From positions 124,001 through 188,000 of the forward strand of contig JADJQM010000001.1 in the NCBI GenBank assembly GCA_016712715.1: DNA of 64,000 bases, given 5' to 3'. Shown piece by piece: positions 1 to 8,552 of this stretch. Under the pieces are notes generated by a model. That model was not told where the DNA came from, ran no database searches, and was given only the letters and a program-made list of their open reading frames with translations. The position numbers and the translations under genes are program-made. Source of the stretch: Rhodospirillaceae bacterium. Lineage in GTDB: Bacteria; Pseudomonadota; Alphaproteobacteria; Dongiales; Dongiaceae. Numbering within the stretch: position 1 is the first letter of the stretch; the number at the start of each line of letters is the position of its first letter.

Positions 1-2
1 AC

Positions 3-290
3 TGGAACGACGACCCGCAAGGATTCGTGGTGCGGCTGACCGGTAACGTCGATGTCCGGGCTGTCTTCTATGTGCCCTTGCTCCCGCCAAATTTCGGGAC
101 CTTTTCAAAGGATATCGGCGGGCGCCTCTATCTGACGCTCTCTGGTGCCGAAAGACTGTTGCTGGGACAAAATGTTAATGCGGCCATTCGGCAGAGGTTG
201 CCCGATGGCGGGCCTAAGCTTCATTTGATGGGTAAGCTAGAGACCCAGCTGCTCGAAGAGGCGCAGTGCCGACACGTAGTGTTGCATTGA
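3..290 (+). CDS. C-terminal end of an unidentified protein (cut by window edge)
   Basis: An open frame enters from the left edge and ends at a TGA at 288-290. The codons before the first possible in-window start (GTG at 27) stay open and read as ordinary protein, so this is probably the last 95 residues of a longer gene. The segment mixes hydrophobic stretches with charged turns and has one Cys and two His near its end. I recognise no family. It could also be a short gene starting at 27. Confidence 0.45.
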   Translation, partial: WNDDPQGFVVRLTGNVDVRAVFYVPLLPPNFGTFSKDIGGRLYLTLSGAERLLLGQNVNAAIRQRLPDGGPKLHLMGKLETQLLEEAQCRHVVLH

Positions 291-381
291 CGCGCCGGCC
301 GCTGCCTCCCACGCAAATAGCCCTGCCGATCTAGGAACTGCTGCAGCACGACCTGCCCAGACGATCCCAACCGAAAACAGT

Positions 382-416
382 GCGGGCGCCCGATGGGGAT
401 GGCATCGGGCGCCCGC
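382..416. other. Perfect 13-bp inverted repeat in a 435-base gene-free stretch
   Basis: Bases 291-725 hold no convincing gene. Their clearest element is a perfect 13-base inverted repeat (382-394 with 404-416) around a 9-base loop. No T-run follows on the plus strand. Read on the minus strand it is followed by a short T-rich stretch. It may be a terminator or mRNA-end hairpin for the upstream gene. Confidence 0.5.
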
Positions 417-725
417 GATACGAAGCAGGGATGGGGACGGTTGGGTGAGCCCCGCTTCATGAACTGAACTTAGGGGCGAAGGGGCCAAGGCGTCTGTGAC
501 TGCGATCACAATCATGCGGGCGGCGCCGGCGCGATGAAGCCCGGCGGGCCTGATCCAGTGGTGGGGTAGCCCCGCCCCTGACGATGTCAGCTAAATGACA
601 GGTTGGTAAGATATCGCCTGACGCCAATCAGCAATGGCATGGGCCGGGCGATTTCGTTAGGTTCCCGGCCTTAATATCCGGCCGGTCGCCAGATCTGGCC
701 GGCCTGCACAATTAGGGGTTTCGAC

Positions 726-1448
726 GTGGCAGAAGAGTTCAACGCCAAGCGCGCCTGGCGCAATTTCAAGCGCTATTTCAAATGGCGCGTCACACACCCC
801 TTCGCGCCCTATGAGGATTATTATGTCCACGCCGTGATGACGAAGATCAATGCGGGCAGTGGTCATCCCGCTATCGGCTCGGCGTCGCGGCCTGTGCGTG
901 AGCATGGCGAATTGTTGGAGTTCTTGCAGAGGTTTGGTCTGCAACCCAATGATGTTGCAGTAGATTACGGTTGCGGCTCACTGCGTCTCGGCCGCAGCGT
1001 CATCGACTATCTTGAGCCCGGCAAATTCTGGGGTGTCGACATTACCGACGAGTTCTACAAGCTGGGGCTCGAGGCGATGGACCCCGAATGGCTCCGGCAG
1101 AAGGCTCCGAAGCTTGGTGTCATCAATGCGGAAACGCTGGCCAAGGTAAGGGCCGACAAGCCGCGGCTGATCGGGTCCTGGCATGTCTGCTCGAAAGTGC
1201 CGGAAGCAAGACTCGACAGCTATCTCGGCAACATCATCTCGTTGATGTCGCCCGGCAGCATCGCCCTGGTGCATTTTCCCGAGACAGCGGAACGCCGCCA
1301 ATTGTCCGGCCTCGCCTGGGCCAGCCCGCGCTCGTTGATCGAAGCGGTGGCGAAGCGCCATGCGCCCACGGCCCAGATCAGTTTCGAGCCGCTGGTCGAC
1401 GGCGAAATCGACGGGATCCGCCAGACCCTGCTGGTGATCCGCGCCTAG
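726..1448 (+). CDS. Class I SAM-dependent methyltransferase
   Basis: The 240-residue protein carries the SAM-binding motif I (VDYGCGSLRLG, residues about 79-89), followed by an acidic residue at the end of the next strand (GVDIT), as in Rossmann-fold methyltransferases. The N-terminal 60 residues are basic and aromatic. The substrate cannot be told. The start is GTG at 726, preceded by an AGGGG-like ribosome site. It stands alone, convergent with hutC 20 bases downstream. Related proteins are often annotated only as methyltransferase domain proteins. Confidence 0.75.
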   Translation: MAEEFNAKRAWRNFKRYFKWRVTHPFAPYEDYYVHAVMTKINAGSGHPAIGSASRPVREHGELLEFLQRFGLQPNDVAVDYGCGSLRLGRSVIDYLEPGKFWGVDITDEFYKLGLEAMDPEWLRQKAPKLGVINAETLAKVRADKPRLIGSWHVCSKVPEARLDSYLGNIISLMSPGSIALVHFPETAERRQLSGLAWASPRSLIEAVAKRHAPTAQISFEPLVDGEIDGIRQTLLVIRA

Positions 1449-1467
1449 CTGTCCCGCCGAGATCGGT

Positions 1468-2181
1468 TCACTTAGGCGCGATGCGCCCGGAGAGGCGGTA
1501 GCGGCTGCCCGGATAGATCAGGCGAACATGGCTCACCGGCTTGCCGGCTGACCAGGTGCGCCTTGTCAGTTGCAGGCAGGGTTCGTGGGCGTCGATCTTG
1601 AGCAACTTGCGTTCCGAAGCGCCGGGCAGCACCGCCTCGATGATGTGCTCGGCCTCGGATATGGGGGCTATGGCGGTCAGGTAGACATAGGGTGTCTGCC
1701 GCGTGAAATCCTGGTCGAGATAATCGGCGGCGTGGCGGGGATCGACATAGCGATCCTCTAGCTGCACCGGCAATTCGTTCTCCCGGTGCAGCAGTACGGA
1801 ATGAAACACCCTGGCGCCGGGCTTGAGGCCGAAGGTGGCGGCGATCTCGTCCGGCGCCGGCTCGGCCTTCAGGGTCAGGATTTCGGCGCGGTGCTGATGG
1901 CCGCGCTCGGAAATCTCTTCGGCAATGTTGCGCACCTCGAACAAGGCGGCCTGGGGCTTGGCCATGGCGACGAAAGTGCCAACGCCCTGGACACGGGTGA
2001 GGCTTCCCTCGATGGTCAGTTCGCGGAGAGCGCGGTTAATGGTCATGCGGCTGACGCCGAGCGCCTTCACGAGCTCGGCTTCGGACGAGATGCGGTCGCC
2101 CGGATTCCAGGTGCCGGCCTTGATCCGATCGGCGATCATGCGCTTCACGCGCTGATAATGCGGTACGATTTCCTGGTTCAT
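1468..2181 (-). CDS. hutC: HutC, GntR-family repressor of histidine utilisation
   Basis: The protein has an N-terminal GntR winged helix (about residues 6-72, with a typical SEAELVKALGVSRMTINRAL recognition region) and a C-terminal UTRA effector domain (about 90-235). HutC proteins bind urocanate and release hut operators when it accumulates. The gene diverges from hutF across a short gap holding a perfect 12-base palindrome, which fits autoregulation and control of hutF. I chose ATG at 2181; an in-frame GTG at 2196 is possible but its GGAG lies too close. Identification rests on domain content plus location in a hut cluster. Confidence 0.88.
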   Translation of the reverse strand: MNQEIVPHYQRVKRMIADRIKAGTWNPGDRISSEAELVKALGVSRMTINRALRELTIEGSLTRVQGVGTFVAMAKPQAALFEVRNIAEEISERGHQHRAEILTLKAEPAPDEIAATFGLKPGARVFHSVLLHRENELPVQLEDRYVDPRHAADYLDQDFTRQTPYVYLTAIAPISEAEHIIEAVLPGASERKLLKIDAHEPCLQLTRRTWSAGKPVSHVRLIYPGSRYRLSGRIAPK

Positions 2182-2236
2182 CTGCGGTCCCGACACGCTC
2201 CTTCAGCGGACTCGACACTGGGCCGAAAATCCAAGA

Positions 2237-2256
2237 TATATATACATGTATAGACA
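2237..2256. promoter_or_regulatory. Candidate HutC operator between hutC and hutF
   Basis: A perfect 12-base palindrome, TATACATGTATA (2241-2252), sits in the hutC-hutF gap. The surrounding 20 bases (2237-2256) match 18 of 20 bases upstream of hutU (11477-11496). TGTA/TACA half-sites are usual for HutC-type GntR repressors. Binding is inferred from position and the repeat, not shown. Confidence 0.65.
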
Positions 2257-2274
2257 GCCAACCGGGAAGCCCCC

Positions 2275-3636
2275 ATGCCGCGCGCCGTTTTTGCCCCTAT
2301 TGCCTTGCTGCCGGAGGGCTGGGCCGAGCAGGTCCTGATCGAGTTCGACCGCTCCGGCACAGTGACGAGCATCAAGACGGGTGTGACGGCGCCGGCAGAT
2401 GCCGACCAGTGCCGCGGTCCCGTCCTGCCGGGCATGCCAAATCTCCACTCCCACGCCTTTCAGCGCGCGATGGCGGGCCTGGCCGAGGTGGCGCTCAATC
2501 CAGAGGACAGTTTCTGGACCTGGCGCGACCTCATGTACCGGCTGGTGGGACGGCTCACACCTGACCAGGTCGAGGACATCGCTCGCTATCTCTATATCGA
2601 CATGCTGAAGGGCGGCTATACCGCGGTGGCCGAGTTCCACTATCTCCATCATGGACTGGACGGGAAGCCCTATGCCGACCCGGCCGAGATGTCGCGCCGG
2701 CTGCTGCGTGCTGCCGAGCGCGCCGGGATCGGCATCACGCTGCTACCCGTGCTCTACGCCCATGGCGGCTTCGGCGGCAAGGCGCCGACCGACGGCCAGC
2801 GGCGCTTCATCAATTCGGCCGACCAGTATCTGAAACTGCAGGAGATCCTGGCCAAGGATTGCGACGGTCCCGGCAAGCGTCTCGGCTTCTGCTTCCATTC
2901 CCTGCGCGCGGTGACCCTGGACGAGATCAAGGCGGTCATGGGCAGCAGCAAGGATGGCCGTCCGGTGCATGTACACATCGCCGAACAACAGAAGGAAGTG
3001 GATGATTGCCAGGCGTGGAGCGGGCGGCGTCCGATCCAATGGCTTTATGACAATGTGCCGGTCGACAATCGCTGGTGTCTCATTCATGCGACCCATGCCG
3101 AGGCCGATGAAGTGACGGCGATGGCCAGGAGCCGTGCTGTAGCGGGCCTCTGTCCGACGACCGAGGGCAACCTTGGCGACGGTCTGTTTCCGGCGGTTGA
3201 GTTCCTGGCCGAAGGCGGAATCATTGGCATCGGGTCGGACAGCCATGTCTCGCTGAGTGTGGTCGAGGAATTGCGCTGGCTGGAATATGGCCAGCGGCTG
3301 AAGCATGAACGGCGCAACCGGCTATACGGTGCCAACAAGCATGTGGCGGGTCATCTCTACCGCGCGGCATTGCAGGGTGGCGCCCAGGCGCTGGGGCAGA
3401 AGATGGGGGCGATCGCCGTGGGGCATCGCTCCGATCTGGTAGTGCTCGACGGCCAGCATCCGCTGCTGGCCCATGTCGGGGGCGATGACATTCTGGGGCG
3501 CTGGCTGTTCGCTGGCCTCAATGGCATGGTGAAGGATGTCATGGTGGGCGGCGAATGGGTCGTTCAGGATGGCCGCCACGCCGACGAAATCGAGGCTGGC
3601 CGAGCCTTTGCTGCCGCGGTGAAGGCAGTAGTTTGA
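2275..3636 (+). CDS. hutF: HutF, formimidoylglutamate deiminase
   Basis: The 453-residue protein is an amidohydrolase-superfamily deiminase. It shows the first metal motif LHSHAFQRAM (His58, His60), later metal or substrate His in VHVHIAEQ and LIHATH, and the catalytic Asp in GIGSDSH. HutF converts N-formimino-L-glutamate to N-formyl-L-glutamate and ammonia. HutG, also in this window, then deformylates the product, so the cluster encodes the two-step formylglutamate branch rather than the one-step formiminoglutamase route. The gene diverges from hutC and lies just downstream of the operator-like palindrome. Confidence 0.93.
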   Translation: MPRAVFAPIALLPEGWAEQVLIEFDRSGTVTSIKTGVTAPADADQCRGPVLPGMPNLHSHAFQRAMAGLAEVALNPEDSFWTWRDLMYRLVGRLTPDQVEDIARYLYIDMLKGGYTAVAEFHYLHHGLDGKPYADPAEMSRRLLRAAERAGIGITLLPVLYAHGGFGGKAPTDGQRRFINSADQYLKLQEILAKDCDGPGKRLGFCFHSLRAVTLDEIKAVMGSSKDGRPVHVHIAEQQKEVDDCQAWSGRRPIQWLYDNVPVDNRWCLIHATHAEADEVTAMARSRAVAGLCPTTEGNLGDGLFPAVEFLAEGGIIGIGSDSHVSLSVVEELRWLEYGQRLKHERRNRLYGANKHVAGHLYRAALQGGAQALGQKMGAIAVGHRSDLVVLDGQHPLLAHVGGDDILGRWLFAGLNGMVKDVMVGGEWVVQDGRHADEIEAGRAFAAAVKAVV

Positions 3637-3686
3637 TCGCGTCGATCATGTAGGTGTCGCGCGAACCCTGATGGGGGAGGGTCGTC

Positions 3687-5123
3687 ATGCCGTGGGTGCT
3701 GGTACCGCTCCTGCCGTTGCTCCTCTACAGCTCGCCCGTCTTCGCGGGCGTTTCACTCTCCTTGCCGTATCTGTTCATTCCGATTGCAGCGCTGCTTGGC
3801 CGGCGCTACGGATCAGCCGGGTTCATGACGGTGCTCCTGGGTGGAGTGCTGGCACTGGCGCCGTATCTGGAGACGTCGGGCGGGACGTTCGGCGGCGGTA
3901 TCGACATCTATCTCATCGGCCTCTGGGTGTGCCGAGCGACGCTCTCGACCGATCCGGTCGGTGCGCTGATCGGGAGCAACACCTTCTGGCGCTCACCCTG
4001 GCTGTTCACCGCGGTTGTCATCCTTCTCCCGCTCAGCCTGTTCTTTGGCCGGCATGATCTGCAGGATGACATCGTCGCTGAAATCTATTTTCCGCTGCTC
4101 TCACTATTTTTCCTGGCTCTCTTCGTCCAGGGGCTGGCCGGCATTCGCACGATCTGGGTTGTGGGTGGACTGGCCGCAGCGACCCTCATCGGCATTCTTC
4201 TTGGCATCGGCCAGTTGCCGCCGGCAGGGGTGGTGGAGGTGCGGTATCATCTCGACGATCTGGCGACGTTTGCGGTCGGCCTTGGCTACTTCTTCGCGGG
4301 GCGCATTGTGGCCAGCATGGATGACACCCGTAACCCCTGGCAGCATCCTTATTTGACGATTGCGGGCTTCGTGTTACTCGCCGTGTTACCGCAGCTGACC
4401 TGGGCTTACCTGCCCGAACTGCCCCCAAGCGCCGGCTATGTTGGTTTCTACGGCCAGCATCTCGCTCTGCCGTTGGCGGCGCTCATGGCTGGCTATCTGC
4501 TGGGATACGGTGGCATCGGCTATGCCCTCGTCGTGACGATCATTCTCCTGGCGATCGCCAATGCGGGGTCCCTGCTGCTGGCGCAACGGGGATTATGGGT
4601 CAATGCCGAGCAACTGATCTTCTGTGTCGCGTTCGGATTTCTGGGGGTTCGCCTGCGCGACGTGCAGACAGGCAAGGCCCGCGCCTGGCCGGGTGGGCGC
4701 TGGTATGTCTATGGCTTGCTCGTGCTGCTGTGCCTGCCTGCGCTGTTCTCATGGGACGAGTTGCTCAAGTTTGTCTGGCCATTCGTTGCGGCTTTCGGCG
4801 CAGCATTGCTTGCGGTCTGCGTTGAGTGGCTGCGGCGGCGCCTGAAACTGCAGGATGTCACGCTGACTGGTGAAGGTTGGCTGAAGCTTGCCATCGCCAT
4901 CGGCGTGCTGGCCGCCATCGCGGTCAACGCCCGGACCCTGTTCGACGGCCTGCTCGGCGAAGCAGACGCGCTCGATCTGCCGATAGAAATCGCCCTGCCG
5001 GCGATCCTCGTCATTCTCCATCTGCCGCTGGCCTATCTGGCGCGCGTGCTGGGGGAGGTCTGGCCGAAGATCGCCGACGATGTGCGAAGCGTTGCCAGGA
5101 TATGGCGGACGCCGCCGGGCTAG
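3687..5123 (+). CDS. Polytopic membrane protein of unknown function
   Basis: The 478-residue protein is almost entirely hydrophobic segments joined by short charged loops; I count roughly 12 or more possible membrane spans. A good GGGAGG ribosome site precedes the ATG. The N-terminal half (residues about 15-200) resembles the general look of integral membrane sensor or permease regions, but no catalytic domain follows, and I recognise no family. It ends tail to tail with the PepSY gene, sharing 4 bases. A role in the hut pathway is possible only by position. Confidence 0.7.
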   Translation: MPWVLVPLLPLLLYSSPVFAGVSLSLPYLFIPIAALLGRRYGSAGFMTVLLGGVLALAPYLETSGGTFGGGIDIYLIGLWVCRATLSTDPVGALIGSNTFWRSPWLFTAVVILLPLSLFFGRHDLQDDIVAEIYFPLLSLFFLALFVQGLAGIRTIWVVGGLAAATLIGILLGIGQLPPAGVVEVRYHLDDLATFAVGLGYFFAGRIVASMDDTRNPWQHPYLTIAGFVLLAVLPQLTWAYLPELPPSAGYVGFYGQHLALPLAALMAGYLLGYGGIGYALVVTIILLAIANAGSLLLAQRGLWVNAEQLIFCVAFGFLGVRLRDVQTGKARAWPGGRWYVYGLLVLLCLPALFSWDELLKFVWPFVAAFGAALLAVCVEWLRRRLKLQDVTLTGEGWLKLAIAIGVLAAIAVNARTLFDGLLGEADALDLPIEIALPAILVILHLPLAYLARVLGEVWPKIADDVRSVARIWRTPPG

Positions 5124-6466
5124 GCTGCCTTTGCGCGCCAGCCGCGCGGGACCATGAAGTCGATCGCCAGGGCAACCAGGATCGATAGTCCAACCAGCGG
5201 AAAGACGATCCCCAGTACCGCCAGGATGAGAACGGCGCCCTTGGCGACACGGTAGTCGCTGGGATAGCGCGGCGCGCCGAGCGATCCCTTCGGGCGGCGT
5301 TTCCACCACATGATGGTGGCGGACACGCACATCAAGACGATGGCAAGACAGGCGCCCGTCATCACGAGCTGGTTGATGAGCCCGAATTCCTGGCCCATAT
5401 GCACGCTGATGCCCCATTCGATGGCCTTGCCGCCGGCGCCGAGGTCCTTGAAGCCGGCATCGAACAGGATTTTACCGCTGTATTGGTCGAGATGGATGAT
5501 CCGCTCATCGGCGATGTTGTCAGGATAGACCGAGGCGGTGTAGACGGCCTCGGGACCCTGCGGCAGATCGACAGCGTAGCCCTTGGCGATGCCGAGTTGG
5601 TCGAAGGTTGCCACGGCACGGGCGAGGCTGAACGCCGGCTCTCCTGTGGGAGTCGATTCCGGCATGGGCGCATTTTCCATGGTCCAGTTCACCTGCGTCA
5701 TCGCATCCTTCATCGGCACGGTCGAAACGGGCACGTTGTCCCAATAGCCGGTGGGATAGCCGATGCCGGCCTCGTTCACATAGGTGTTCACCTTGTCGCC
5801 CCAGAAACCCGACCAGGGAAGACCCGTCAGCGCCAGGAAGACGATGAAAAAGCCGGTATAGATGCCGGTCACCGCATGGAGGTCGCGCCAGAAGGGCCGC
5901 TTCACGGCGCCGCTGCGGATCTTGAAGACACCGACGCCCTTGTTGCGCGGCCACCAGAGATAGATGCCGCTCACCACCAGGACGATGGCCCAGCCGGCCA
6001 CCAGCTCGATGACGCGATTGGCGATCCAGCCGAAATAGTCGAGGCTGTGGATCTTGCGGATGAGCAGCATGATCGGCGAGCGCGCGGCACCACCGTCACT
6101 GAGGATTCCCAACACGTCGCCGGAATAGGGATTGAGATAGACGCGCTGCTTGCCGGAGTCGCCCTTGATCGTGACGATGGCGGAGGCGTCGGCGGCATTC
6201 GGTGGCAGGTAGGCCGTTGCCGTGGAGGGCAGGACGGCGAGGGCGCGCGCCAGGATGTCGTCGGGTGACAGCGGTGCCTGGGCCTGCGGCTCGACGACCA
6301 GATACTGCGCATAGAGGACGCGGTTGAGTTCGTCTTTGAAGAGATAGGCACCGCCGGTCACGGCCAGCAGGATCATGAACGGGATGACCATCAGGCCGGC
6401 ATAGAAATGCCAGCGCCAGATGGCGCGGTAGAGCGGCGAGGGTGCCGCGGAATTGGCAATGGACAT
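5120..6466 (-). CDS. PepSY-associated membrane protein (PiuB-like)
   Basis: The 448-residue protein starts with a short basic tail, then a membrane span with WHFYAGL, which is typical of the PepSY_TM family. A large periplasmic region with PepSY-like segments (about 75-125 and 265-360) and further spans follow, including NRVIELVAGWAIVLVVSGIYLWWPR. Relatives act near TonB-dependent iron or siderophore uptake and are thought to be inner-membrane reductases. A GGGGA ribosome site lies 7 bases before the ATG. The DUF2946-like gene lies 64 bases upstream on the same strand, so the two are probably co-transcribed for metal handling. No TonB receptor is in the window. Confidence 0.8.
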   Translation of the reverse strand: MSIANSAAPSPLYRAIWRWHFYAGLMVIPFMILLAVTGGAYLFKDELNRVLYAQYLVVEPQAQAPLSPDDILARALAVLPSTATAYLPPNAADASAIVTIKGDSGKQRVYLNPYSGDVLGILSDGGAARSPIMLLIRKIHSLDYFGWIANRVIELVAGWAIVLVVSGIYLWWPRNKGVGVFKIRSGAVKRPFWRDLHAVTGIYTGFFIVFLALTGLPWSGFWGDKVNTYVNEAGIGYPTGYWDNVPVSTVPMKDAMTQVNWTMENAPMPESTPTGEPAFSLARAVATFDQLGIAKGYAVDLPQGPEAVYTASVYPDNIADERIIHLDQYSGKILFDAGFKDLGAGGKAIEWGISVHMGQEFGLINQLVMTGACLAIVLMCVSATIMWWKRRPKGSLGAPRYPSDYRVAKGAVLILAVLGIVFPLVGLSILVALAIDFMVPRGWRAKAA

Positions 6467-6530
6467 GGTAATTCCCCATGGAATTGCGCGCGCAAGGGCG
6501 CGCTCGTGGCTGATCGAGGTGAAAGGTCGC

Positions 6531-6962
6531 TCAGATCAGCGCGGCTGGGGGTGCCCGCGAGGGGAGGTCGGAGGGGAAGAGGACAGTGCGTGCAAAGACG
6601 ATCTCGGCCCGTGGCACGGAGGCGATCGATGCGCGCGGATAGACGATGAACTGGGCCGTGGCGTCCGGCACCGGGAGGACCGGCATGCCGATGGCGGCGG
6701 CGCAGGCGATCTTGCAGGCGAGGCAATCGCCATCCGGCACCTGGCTGTCTGGCGCGGATTTGGCGGGGTCGGCCACGACGATTCGGCCGTCCTCGAGGCA
6801 CAGCATGCCGAGGCCGAGCGCCTCATGTTGCGCCATGGCCAGGGCATGGGCGTTCGATGCCGCCAGCCCCAGGATCGACTGGAACAGCAGCACATAGGCC
6901 AGCGCCAGAACCGGCCAGAGCGACCGGCGGCGCAGTCTTGAAAGGAAGCTTGGTCCCCGCAT
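6531..6962 (-). CDS. DUF2946-like exported protein
   Basis: From ATG at 6962 the protein has 143 residues: a basic start, one hydrophobic segment (about residues 15-40) and a small exported domain with the metal-binding-like pattern DCLACKIAC. The C-terminus ends in the RAPPA-type tail often seen in DUF2946 proteins, which commonly sit beside copper or iron uptake genes. The frame stays open 30 codons further upstream, but that part overlaps a dispersed palindromic repeat and is unlikely to be coding. The function is unknown. The neighbouring PepSY gene suggests metal uptake. Confidence 0.65.
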   Translation of the reverse strand: MRGPSFLSRLRRRSLWPVLALAYVLLFQSILGLAASNAHALAMAQHEALGLGMLCLEDGRIVVADPAKSAPDSQVPDGDCLACKIACAAAIGMPVLPVPDATAQFIVYPRASIASVPRAEIVFARTVLFPSDLPSRAPPAALI

Positions 6963-7000
6963 TGCGTATTTTCTACGCGGTGACGTCCGGGTCTGCAAGT

Positions 7001-7138
7001 CCCCCTCACCCCAACCCCTCTCCCGCGAGGGGAGAGGGGCGTGAGCACGCATTCACATCTGAAATGAATGGCAAGGCTGGATATTGCCGGCAGATTTCAT
7101 TCCGTCTCCCCTTGCGGGAGAGGGTCAGGGTGAGGGGT
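7001..7138. repeat. Pair of inverted REP-like palindromic elements
   Basis: Copy A (about 7001-7039) is a C-rich arm plus a CTCTCCCGCGAGGGGAGAG hairpin. Copy B (about 7105-7138) is its imperfect reverse complement, with a CTCCCCTTGCGGGAGAG hairpin and a GGGTGAGGGG arm. Similar CCCTCACCC...GGGGAGAGGG elements are widely dispersed between genes in proteobacteria. Here they lie between the DUF2946-like gene and the end of hutG. The inverted pair could fold into one long structure. Confidence 0.7.
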
Positions 7139-7170
7139 GTTTCTGTACATTCAGTCAGAAGCAGCCAAAA

Positions 7171-7962
7171 TCAAGCCGGTCGCCACTGCACCATCGTCTC
7201 AACAAAGCGGGCGAGGACCGACTGGACGCGGGTGGCGAGACCGGCCTGGTAGTCGAAGGGCGGCTCCTCGCGCATATAGGTGCGCTGGGCCAGTTCGAGC
7301 TGGACGGCGTGGACGCCCTGGCCCGGGTTGCCGTACTGGCGGGTGATATGGCCGCCCTTGAAGCGGCCATTCACGACATGGGTGTAGCCAGGCACGTCGC
7401 AGGTCCTGGCGAGCTCAGCGGTCAGCGCCGGCGCGCAGCTCTTGCCCTCGTTGGTGCCGATGTTGAAATCGGGCAATTGCCCCTCGAACAGGCGCGGCAC
7501 ATGACCCTTGATCGAATGCGCGTCGAACAGGACCGCATGGCCGTGCTCGGCTGTCAGGCGCGCGAGCTCGGCGCCGATGCGGTTGTGGTAGGGATGCCAG
7601 ATATCGTCGAGATAGCGCCCACGGGTTTCGGCGCCGGGCATCTTGCCGGGGGCAAAGAGCGGCTGGCCATCGAACAGCGTATCGGGATAGAGGCCGGTGG
7701 TCGCCGTGGCGTAGAGCGGCTTGTCGTCGGAGGGGCGGTTGAGGTCGATGTTGAAGCGCGACCAGCGGGCAATGAGCAGGCTCGCCCCCATCGCTCGGGC
7801 AAAATCATAGAGGATCGGCAGATGCCAATCGGTATCGCACAGGCCCTGGGCGGGGCTGGCGAGACCAGCCGCCACCTCCGGCATCAGCCCGGTGCCGACA
7901 TGCGGCATGCTGATGAGAAGGGGTGAAGTGCCGGGGATGAAATCATAGGCGTCCAAGCTCAT
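7171..7962 (-). CDS. hutG: HutG, N-formylglutamate deformylase
   Basis: The 263-residue protein shows the conserved pattern of N-formylglutamate amidohydrolases: SMPHVGTG near residue 20, DTDWH near residue 44, a FNIDLNRP segment, and DAHSIKGHVPRLFEG for the second metal-binding part. It hydrolyses N-formyl-L-glutamate to glutamate and formate, the last step after HutF. The start overlaps the end of hutD by 4 bases (ATGA), which indicates translational coupling at the end of hutU-hutI-hutD-hutG. Confidence 0.93.
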   Translation of the reverse strand: MSLDAYDFIPGTSPLLISMPHVGTGLMPEVAAGLASPAQGLCDTDWHLPILYDFARAMGASLLIARWSRFNIDLNRPSDDKPLYATATTGLYPDTLFDGQPLFAPGKMPGAETRGRYLDDIWHPYHNRIGAELARLTAEHGHAVLFDAHSIKGHVPRLFEGQLPDFNIGTNEGKSCAPALTAELARTCDVPGYTHVVNGRFKGGHITRQYGNPGQGVHAVQLELAQRTYMREEPPFDYQAGLATRVQSVLARFVETMVQWRPA

Positions 7963-8552
7963 GGGGCTTTGCCTTCATCGGCTTTCAGGGAGATCACGAT
8001 CAGCCTTGCCTTAGGGCTGGTGACGGTGATCGCCACGGTTTCCGTGCTGTCGCTTTCAAGGTGCAGCGTGTTGCCGTCCTGCAAGATCTCACCGCCGCAC
8101 TCGGCGGCGCCGTTGAGGAGATGGAGGATGGTAAGCGGCGCCACGGCGAGTGTCAGGCGCTGATCCTTGACGAGGTCGAAGGCATTAACCGCCGCCATGC
8201 CCCAGGCGCGCCGCACCATGACGTTGAAATCCTGGATGGCGCCGTCGATCAGGCGGCAATCGGTTTTCCATTCGCCCTTGAAGGCATGGGGGCGCAGCGG
8301 CTTTGCGATCACCACCGGCGGTGCCGCGTTATCGAAGCTCAGCACCATGCCGTTGCCACCGATCAGCATGATCTGGCGGTCGATGCCCTCGAAGGTCGAG
8401 AAGGGTCCGGGTGTTGCCACGTCGGCGACGGAGAGACGCCAGTTGAAGCCGCCATCGGGGGCCGGATCCTGCAGCAGCTCCAGCGTCGAGCCGCCGCCGT
8501 TTTTCCACGGCATGCGCTTGTAATCGGTCGGACCAAGAAGCTTCAGGCGCAT
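7959..8552 (-). CDS. hutD: HutD-family protein
   Basis: The roughly 197-residue beta-rich, cupin-like protein begins LKLLGPTDYKRMPWKNGGGSTLEL when spread over its first 30 residues; the PWKNGGG signature is typical of HutD (Ves-like) proteins. HutD is thought to limit or tune hut expression or urocanate levels in other bacteria; its biochemical role is not settled. I chose ATG at 8552 over an in-frame TTG at 8564. It overlaps the 3' end of hutI by 10 bases and hutG by 4. Confidence 0.88.
   Translation of the reverse strand: MRLKLLGPTDYKRMPWKNGGGSTLELLQDPAPDGGFNWRLSVADVATPGPFSTFEGIDRQIMLIGGNGMVLSFDNAAPPVVIAKPLRPHAFKGEWKTDCRLIDGAIQDFNVMVRRAWGMAAVNAFDLVKDQRLTLAVAPLTILHLLNGAAECGGEILQDGNTLHLESDSTETVAITVTSPKARLIVISLKADEGKAP

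Noticed and set aside
7001..7138. CRISPR-like repeat
   Set aside because: Only two copies, in inverted orientation and with no spacers of regular length.
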